A stretch of 64,000 nucleotides of DNA from NCBI GenBank assembly GCA_964247055.1, contig OZ176053.1, forward strand, positions 310,001-374,000, in the 5' to 3' direction. How positions within the stretch are numbered: position 1 is the stretch's first letter; each line of letters starts with the position of its first letter. Of this stretch, positions 57,101 through 64,000 are shown piece after piece. Below the pieces are notes generated by a model, which was given only the letters and a program-made list of their open reading frames with translations, searched no databases and had not been told where the DNA came from. Source of the DNA: Paragordius varius. Taxonomy: Eukaryota > Nematomorpha. The position numbers were made by a program, and so were the translations under genes.

Positions 57101-59302
57101 CCTTTAGTTAAATCAGCGCGCCATTCGGCATCCAAGATGGGGTAAGCAAAAACCGAACCCGAGCCCACGCTAAACAGGTGATGTTTAAGGCGGGAAGCAT
57201 CATTGTCCACATAGTATATACTCGGTCCCTTTGTAAGAAAAAAAAATTTTTTTTAACCATAAAACATTCAATTTTCAATGTCAAACAAAAGTAAAATTAT
57301 TACATTTCCAATATTATACTATATAACATTCAATTTTTCAATCAATCAAAAGTAAACTTATTACATTTACAATATTTTTTAAAAGTAACATTCAATTTTC
57401 AATATTTCAATTAATCAAAAGTAAAATTATTACAATCAAACGCAACAATTGAAAAAATTTTGTCCACATAGTATATACTTGGTCCCTTTGTTTTGAAATG
57501 ACAAGAAAAAAAAATTTTTTTTAACCATAAAACTTTTAATTTTTCAATATCAAAAGTAACATTTTTACATTTTACAATATTATACCATATAACATTCAAT
57601 TTTCAATATCAATCAAAAGCAATATTATTACATTTACAATATTATACCATATAACATTCAATTTTTAGTCAATGTCAAAAGTTAGATTATTACAATCAAG
57701 CGCAACAACCGAAAAAATTTTGTCCACATAGTATATACTCGGTCCCTTGGTTTGATATCAAAATAAAAAAATTTAAACCATATACAATCATGTATGTTTA
57801 GAATTGTCAAACATACTACGTTTTTCATTGATTTTACTTTGTTTTTAATTTTCATGATGTTGGTTTGATATGTCGTCAACGTTCAACATGCGCGCGCATT
57901 TTTAGCAGGCCTCAATTAAAAACAAAGTAAAATCAATTAAAAAGGTATGTTGGACAATTTTAAACATACATGAGTGGAACATTCAATTTTCAGTCAAAAG
58001 TAACATTTTTTTTCAAATGCCAAACGCAACAGTTGAAAGTGTTTTGTATTGTATTATTATTGCAATTATAATATGAATTTATTGGGTGAATTTTTGATTA
58101 CTATTTTAGTTGATTATTATTTTAGTTTATATTTTAATTGCATTTTTTTACGTTTGACAAAGAATACTAATTAGTAGTAACCAAAAATTCACCCAATAAA
58201 TTCATATAATTTTAGTTGAATTATAATTAACTGCAATAATAAAACTGAAAAAAAAGTTGTGTTTAGATAAAAAATGTTGCATTTGACTGAAAAATATTAA
58301 TTCTTCTTTAGAATATTTATAATTCCTCTTTAAAATAGTAAATAGTAAATTAAAATATTTATAAAAGATTAAATTCCATAAAAAGGATAATATATGTAAA
58401 GTAAATACAGGTAAACTGTAAAAACTTAAAGAAAATATTATTTTTCATAACTATAATTTTTAAAACTGTCATTTTTTTAAACATCAATTTTACTATTGTT
58501 TTTGGTGGAAAACCAAGGATTAGATATGTACATTTGTGATACAATCATTTATATATTTTAAAATTGTAAAATAGTCTATGTAATGAAAAATTAAAGTTTA
58601 AAAATATATATCTGTAGTTTAAAAAATATTTGTCGTCTTGTTTTTATGTTTTGTCGATATATAAATTCAATTTTTACTTTATATATATACCATTTGCACT
58701 TCAACAGTGTCCTTGAACACTTCAAGTTGGTCCTTAAACAGTTCAAGTTGGTCCTTGAACACTTCTTGAACAATTCAAGTTGGTCCTTAAAATTTATAAA
58801 TTTTAATTTAACCATAATTTTTGCATTTATTTTTTTATTTTATTATTTATTAACATAATTTTCTTTATTTATTATATATTATTCATTTAAAAATAAAATT
58901 TTTAATTGAAAAACCACTTTTTTGTTTCAAACTATTTTTTTCAATTAATCAAAATTATTGACTTTTAACTGTTTTTGAGGAAAAACTTTAATTAATAACC
59001 CAGAAAACTTATATATTTTTTAATTTCGTGTTAAAATCTTATATATATCCAAAATTATTTTTAGAAATTAATAAAGATATACGGTTTCTCAAAGATTAAA
59101 AGTTAATATCGATTATAAAAATTATGTTAAATAATAGAAAATAAGTTAAAAACAATAAAATAGATGAATTTATTTACGATTTAATTGATATAAGTTAAAA
59201 CAAAACAAAAAAGTCAAAGGACCAACTTGAACTGTTCAGGGACCAACTTGAACTGTTCAAGGACCAACTTGAAGTGTTCAAGGACACTCTTGAAGTGCAA
59301 AT

Positions 59303-59337
<35 letters not shown>

Positions 59338-61838
59338 CTAAACCTTTTTTTAATTTACTTCTTAAGAGGTATATTTTTTATAAGGAATAATTAGCACAAA
59401 ATAAAAATTATAAAAGTTAATACTAAAAAAAACATATACATACCTTTTTGTCCCATCCACATATCATGGTTCCCTACAATGGAAAATATATTTGTAACAA
59501 CAAATTAGTAAAAAAACCCCAATTATTTCATTACTTTGAAATAAAATAAATATTTTTAAACTGAAAAAATAAATATAAACTATTACGTCGTTATTAAATA
59601 TACCCATGAACAATTCATATTCACCCTTGAAGAATTCAAATTTACCCTTAAATAATTCAATTCATTTTTGAACAATTTAAATTTACCCTCGCACAATTGA
59701 TATTCACCCCTAAACAATACAAATTCACCCTTAAACAATTCAAAATCACCCCTAAACAAAACAAATTCACCCTTGAAAAATTCAAATTCACCCCTGATCA
59801 GTAAAAATTTACCCTAAAAATAAATTATGTGTTTTTGAGCTAATATAACACATCATTAATATGAAACATATTCCTATGGCATAGCTTATTTATTTTTCAG
59901 TATAATTTTCATTTTATAAACAAAATTTCATTTTATTATAAAAAAAAATAAAGGTATAATTTTTAATCTTAAAAAACACACATAATAATTATTATTTTAG
60001 GGTGACGTTAAATTGTTCAAGAGTGAATTTGAATTTGAATTTAAATCGTTCGAGGGTGTATTTGCATTGTTCAAGGGTGAATTTGCATTGTTCAAGGGTG
60101 AATTTGAATCATTTAATGGTGAATTTAAATTGTTCAAGGGTGAATTTGAATCGCTCAAGGGTAAACTTAAATTTTCAAAGGTTGAATTTGAATCGTTCAA
60201 GGGTGAATTTGAATTGTTCAAGGGTGAATTTAAATTGTTCAAGGGTAAATTTGAATTATAAATGGTTCAATTTGAATTGTTCAAGGGTGAATTTGAATCG
60301 TTCGAGGGTGAATATGAATTGTTCAAGGGTGAATTTGAATTGTTCAAGGGTGAATTTGAATTATAAATGGTATGGTATATCCAAAAAAAGTTAGAAAGAT
60401 TATAAAAATTTTACCATGGAAAGTCCCATACCCTTATAATTGTACATTATATTAGCCAAGGATTTCGATGCGGCAGCCACGGATATTCTTTCTTTAGTTC
60501 GTAATTCATGAATTCTGCAAAAAAAATTACCAAAAAAAGTTAAATTAAAAAAATGGGAATTGTAAATCTCATTTTTTTTTGATTCATAAATAAGTTTATA
60601 AAAATATATGCAGTTGTTTTTGAAACTAGAAAAAAAAATAGAATACATATTTTCCGAAAACCTTGATTTATTTATATAAACTTTATAATGAAAAATGATT
60701 ATAATAAAAAATTTATATAGCGACTTATTTACATCTCTAGTGTAGTCCATATTTTATTTTAACCCAAAAAGGCAAAAGATATATATTACAAAAAAATTAA
60801 TATTCAAAAAGGTACGCTTGTCTTTTTTTTACAAAAAATGGTTTTTGTTAAATATCATTCATTCTAAAATAAATTTAAAAAACTTTTATAAAAAATTTAT
60901 TTTCAAATCAGAAAAAAAAGTCTAACCTACAAATTTTAGCTAGGACCCGTTCCCAATACTGACAATCAGCGGCTCCACCCGCCATAGTGCCCAAAATGTG
61001 AGGGCCAATTTCTAAAACTTTGTTGACTGTTTGAGAAGCTATAGATTTATGCATAATTTGAATTCAAAATAAAATATTTTTTTTATAAAACACATAAAAA
61101 CTTTTTTTAAGATATATGTCAAGAAAGAAAGCGTGATGATTGGAACAAATTAAAGTTAAATTGTAAAGAACGTAAATAGTAATAGCAAATATTTTATAAT
61201 TTTAGCCATAAAAATTTCAGACCTTATTTTTTGAAACGATTACAATTTTATTTGATAAAAATGTAGCAATATACATTTGTATCTCATATTTTGTAGTCTA
61301 AAAACGATGGGGTGGGTATATTCAAAAAAATGAATGTCGATTAAAGTATGGGTGTGATTCAAAAAAAAACTTGTTTTTATAATTTCAATTTTACCGAAAA
61401 TAGTTTTGGTGAAATTTATTTAATAAGTTTATCTGTATATTTGAGTTATACAATTCCAATTTTTCATAAATGTTTGAAAAACGGTATATCAAGTTGATGA
61501 AATAAATATTAAATTTTTTAACCAATATATCCACCCGCTGTAGCTCTAGAATCAACCGCTATAACTATCCCCCCTTGATAAATAAAAGCAAGAGTTGTAG
61601 TTCCATGATTTAGCTTAATTTGAATAGCTCCTCTTTTAGTTTCCAGTGGCTGATCATGTTCATTGTGTATGTACTGTTTATAATCTGCAGGCTAAAAATT
61701 ATTAATATCAATAAAAAAAATTACGTTATCGGTAGGATATAGGGTAAATCGATTACAAACGATATCATTAAATTTTATCAGTGGTGTTTCGTCACAAAAC
61801 TTGGGTTTTTTAAAGTTTAACACGCTTTCCAAAGCCAT
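54200..61838 (-). CDS. PSMB5: 20S proteasome subunit beta type-5, 286 aa
   Basis: Seven exons in frame: 61838-61725, 61691-61523, 61038-60927, 60514-60415, 59473-59444, 57228-57024, 54330-54200. This is the chymotrypsin-like catalytic subunit of the proteasome core. It starts MALESVLNF (human MALASVLER). Cleavage at [10 protein letters not shown] exposes Thr1; Asp17 and Arg19 (DSRATAGGY), Lys33 (SQTVNK), and the [12 protein letters not shown] active-site loops are all present. Other blocks: [75 protein letters not shown]. Length fits the precursor (human 263) with a modestly longer C-terminus. Intron 1 is 33 nt and exon 5 only 30 nt. Introns 5 and 6 are built of repeated exon edges. Head to head with KAT8. 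Confidence 0.95.
54722..54990. mobile_element. Family C MITE
   Basis: AGTAAAAATTAAAATTTATA at the left; right end eroded after CTGTCTTTTTATTTTTACGT. Confidence 0.6.
55125..57070 (-). repeat. Tandem array of the 3' edge of PSMB5 exon 6
   Basis: The genuine exon end (57024 upward) and its donor are repeated downstream. Long copies at 55131-55190 and 56177-56236 still code [14 protein letters not shown] or the like; short copies (CTAACCATTAACGGAAC) lie near 55804, 55950, 56412, 56570 and 56808. The intervals carry shared runs such as AAAATCCACAAAAAA and CTAATGATTCTTCTCC. About eight units in 1.9 kb. Confidence 0.88.
57206..57760 (-). repeat. Repeated 5' edge of PSMB5 exon 6
   Basis: The exon start with its acceptor (GGACCGAGTATATACTATGT on the minus strand) occurs at 57206-57228 and again near 57462-57486 and 57720-57744, about 255 bp apart, with intron sequence ATTCAATTTTCAATATCAAT between. 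Confidence 0.85.
58061..58237. mobile_element. Palindromic element, family D, diverged
   Basis: TGCAATTATAATATGAATTT and its inverse near 58230, with TTTACGTTTGACAAAGAATA in the middle, as in 41122-41688. Confidence 0.6.
58690..59304. mobile_element. Family A variant with a different arm repeat
   Basis: Same outer plan (CCATTTGCACTTCAA...TTGAAGTGCAAATGG), but the arm unit is TTGGTCCTTGAACACTTCAA instead of the CACCC type, four units left and four right, and the core is unrelated to the usual one. Flanked at the right by a TA run. Confidence 0.7.
59444..59473 (-). other. PSMB5: 30-nt microexon of PSMB5 (exon 5)
   Basis: Codes exactly [10 protein letters not shown] between a TTGTAG acceptor and a GTATGT donor; both neighbours are phase 0. 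Confidence 0.9.
59600..60370. mobile_element. Family A element with long right arm
   Basis: Left arm about ten degenerate units (59600-59815), core, right arm about seventeen units (60000-60370). An internal TTATAAATGGTT at 60257 suggests that two right ends have merged. Confidence 0.8.
61692..61724 (-). other. PSMB5: 33-nt intron (PSMB5 intron 1)
   Basis: Starts GTAATTTTT, ends AATTTTTAG on the minus strand; phase 0 junction LYPTDN/PADYKQ. Confidence 0.85.
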
Positions 61839-61885
61839 TAGTATGAGAGTCGATATGAAAATCCTATCACCAAAAAGTAGAATGA

Positions 61886-63544
61886 ATGATTTATCTCGAA
61901 AGAAAAATCGTTCTCAATTCAAAATATAAAGTTTTGACGAAGTGGGACACGTGGGGTATTTTTTTACGTTTTAAACCAATAAACAATTTTAGAAGAAGGA
62001 ATCGTTTGTGCTAAAAGACATTATTTTGTGGAAAATGAAAATAATACTACTTCCTATCCAAATTCAGAATTTAGTCATGAATATTTTGTCCATTATTTAA
62101 ACTGTATCACTTCCATATATTTTACTCTATAGATGATAAAAGATTTGATGATTGGGTCACAATCGATAAAATCGATTTAACAACCTATAAATGTCCATAC
62201 GAAGATAATGGGGACTTAAATGGTTTTGCCAAAGATTTATCATCTGCCACCATTCTAACTCGAGATCAATTCAAAAAATTTACGAATAATATTCATCAAA
62301 CGCCTGAAAATTCAAATCATTCTTTGCCACCCAATAAAAAGTTAAAAAATGGAAACGAACACATAAATGATGTACTGGAAAAAGAATTTAAAGAAGTATA
62401 TATATATATGCCTAATATGTAATGTTTGAGTTTTGTTTCGGTTAATTTTCAAGAATATTGGTTACGATCATTGTTTTGGACCAAATGATATCTAATTTTG
62501 GTCTCTTTTTTCAAAAAATTACAGATATATCAAATATCTTGATACAATGTTAATTATATTCTAAAAATTTATGGACACAAAGGACTAAAATTATATTGTG
62601 TGTGTATATAAAATATTTAAAAACCCCTATTTTTATAAAATTTTAAACATGAAATTACATTAAAATTTTGATTAGAATTTTATATTTAAATAGCTTGATT
62701 CTTACAAACGATCACCTTTTGGCCTTAAAAAGTTAATGGTTACCTTTGTAATTTCTTAAATATATATATATATATATTCTCAAATAGAATTTTAATTCCG
62801 AACATTCCAAATTTTTACTTTAAAATAAATTACATTTTTTTAAACAAGATTTTTAAAAAAATATATATAATTAATTAAATTTTAAAATAAAATATATAAA
62901 AAATTATGCCATAAACAAATATTTCATATCAATAAAATGAGTTACATTTTAAAAATTTAATATATTTTCTTAGGGTAAATTTAAATTGTTTAAGGGTCAT
63001 AATGTTTAAACGTGAATTTGAAATGTTACAAGGAATTTAAATTGTGTAAGGATTTATTTTCAGGTGTAAATGGTACATTTCTAACATATATATATATTTT
63101 TAAAATTAACATATGCATTTATGAAATCTCTACAAAATTATAATTTTTATATTATAATATTTTTTAGTTCACCAAAGTGAAATACATTACAAAGATTGAG
63201 TTATTTGAAAAGTTCAAACGTGAATTTGAAATGTTTAAGGGGTTTATTTCGTGTAAATTGTACATAATATATTTTTAAATTTAAATTTGCATGTATACTA
63301 AATTATAAATTATATTATATTATAAATATTTTGCAGTTTACCAAAGTCAAATACATTACCAAGATTCAATTGGGACCTTACATTATTGATACATGGTATT
63401 TTTCCCCTTACCCTAATGCGTTTGGAAAATGTCGAATGTTATATATTTGTCATTTATGCCTGAAATATTTCGCCTTACAATCTGATTTACTTGGACATGT
63501 CCGTACCTGTCAAAACTTTCCATTTACTGCTGATGATAAAAAAA
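61886..63544 (+). CDS. KAT8: KAT8/MOF MYST histone acetyltransferase, N-terminal part
   Basis: Exons seen: 61886-61955 (tentative), 61993-62103, 62133-62395, 63337-63544; the catalytic exons lie beyond the window. MOF acetylates H4K16 in the MSL and NSL complexes. The chromobarrel end EYFVHYLNYDKRFDDWVTID matches EFYVHY.GFNRRLDEWV of the family. After a linker come FTKVKYITKIQLGPYIIDTW and YFSPYP, then the MYST C2HC finger CHLCLKYFALQSDLLGHVRT with its final Cys, aligning with human [20 protein letters not shown] and [20 protein letters not shown]. Intron 2 is 29 nt. The start (MIYLERKIV) and exon 1 rest only on open frame and splice signals. Its start is 47 bp from that of PSMB5. Confidence 0.85.
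62104..62132 (+). other. KAT8: 29-nt intron (KAT8 intron 2)
   Basis: Starts GTATCACTTCC, ends ACTCTATAG; gives VHYLN/YDKRFDDW, without gap against other MOF chromobarrels. Confidence 0.88.
62800..63073. mobile_element. Family A element, degenerate
   Basis: Right arm with diverged units (AGGGTAAATTTAAATTGTTT) ending GTGTAAATGG; left arm hardly recognisable. In KAT8 intron 3. Confidence 0.45.
63165..63240 (+). repeat. Copy of the 5' edge of KAT8 exon 4
   Basis: TTTTAG/TTCACCAAAGTGAAATACAT repeats, 169 bp upstream, the genuine acceptor and exon start TTTGCAG/TTTACCAAAGTCAAATACAT. The copy codes FTKVKYITKI and then diverges. The block GTTCAAACGTGAATTTGAAA follows it and also precedes it (63005). 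Confidence 0.8.
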
Positions 63545-63572
63545 GTTTTTTTTATTTGAAATAAATTTACAG

Positions 63573-64000
63573 TAAAAATTGAAATTAATAAACAGACAAA
63601 ATAATTTATGAAAAACAAATATAAAAGATAATTATACTTTTTTAAGCCTATTTTTTCATATATACCATTTACAGTTCAAATTCACCCTTGAACACTTTAA
63701 ATTCACCTTAAAAAATAAATTATGTGTTTTCGGGCAGCTAATATAATTGATCATTAATATGAAATAACCTCTTATGGCATAATTTATTATTTTTTCAGTA
63801 TTTTATTACTTTTATTTAAAAATATAAAAAAATATTAGTTTTTAAATTATAAAAACATATAAACTATATTAGGGTGAATTAGTATGAATTTGAACTGTAA
63901 ATGCTATATTTGAACAATTATAAACCTTAATAATTTTCTATACCTTATTTGAAATTTTAAACTATGAGTCATATTTAAACTACCAATTTAATAAAAATAA
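63573..64000. mobile_element. Family C MITE, left half, with nested family A
   Basis: CAGTAAAAATTGAAATTAAT at 63573; a family A copy follows at 63665 and the right half lies at or beyond the window edge. Confidence 0.55.
63665..63904. mobile_element. Family A element nested in family C
   Basis: CCATTTACAGTTCAAATTCA at the left, GAACTGTAAATG at the right, one or two units per arm. Confidence 0.7.

Noticed and set aside
61856-61930. Alternative KAT8 starts (61856 and 61882)
   Set aside because: Both reach a stop at 61928 before any donor that would keep frame with the chromobarrel exon; the frame from 61886 stays open to a GT donor.

Overview
The window is AT-rich nuclear DNA from an animal. 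It uses the standard genetic code (TAA, TAG and TGA all end recognised genes), GT-AG introns plus one AT-AC intron, and AATAAA poly(A) signals. The gene set (MEAK7, TRMU, mL52, uL3m, ZC3HC1, proteasome beta-5, KAT8/MOF) is metazoan. The striking trait is intron size. Every intron free of repeats is tiny: 25, 27, 28, 28, 29, 29, 33, 37, 38 and 44 nt. All the kilobase introns are filled with transposons or tandem duplications. Dicyemid mesozoans are the animals I know with introns near this size. That assignment is only a guess, and a fast-evolving arthropod parasite or another reduced lineage is also possible.

Layout. 1-4.87 kb: hAT DNA transposons (two inverted transposase remnants and one complete 1,740-bp non-autonomous copy with an 8-bp target duplication). 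5.07 kb: one intact 5S rRNA gene. 5.2-8.5 kb: AT-rich spacer with three hairpin MITEs. 8.5-13.1 kb: a four-exon plus-strand gene whose N-terminus resembles TP53INP/DOR autophagy regulators. 15.0-27.4 kb: MEAK7 (TLDc protein, minus strand). 27.5-38.7 kb: TRMU, running in frame into mL52. 39.0-48.7 kb: uL3m (minus). 48.8-53.5 kb: ZC3HC1/NIPA (plus), with an AT-AC minor-spliceosome intron. 54.2-61.8 kb: PSMB5 (minus). 61.9-64 kb: 5' part of KAT8/MOF (plus, leaving the window).

Genes are packed in divergent pairs with 77, 104 and 47 bp between start codons (MEAK7/TRMU, uL3m/ZC3HC1, PSMB5/KAT8) and in tail-to-tail pairs (mL52/uL3m, ZC3HC1/PSMB5). Three products are mitochondrial (TRMU, mL52, uL3m); mL52 and uL3m are both large-subunit ribosomal proteins.

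Repeats explain most of the rest. Family A is a foldback-like element whose arms are runs of a 21-bp minisatellite. Family B is hairpin MITEs. Family C is an inverted-repeat MITE that often hosts an A element at its centre. There is also a 2.3-kb near-perfect palindrome and an unclassified dispersed repeat (R). In five genes the edge of an exon with its splice site has been copied into the neighbouring intron, which suggests that introns here grew from about 30 nt by splice-site tandem duplication and transposon insertion. No retrovirus-like or capsid-bearing element was recognised.
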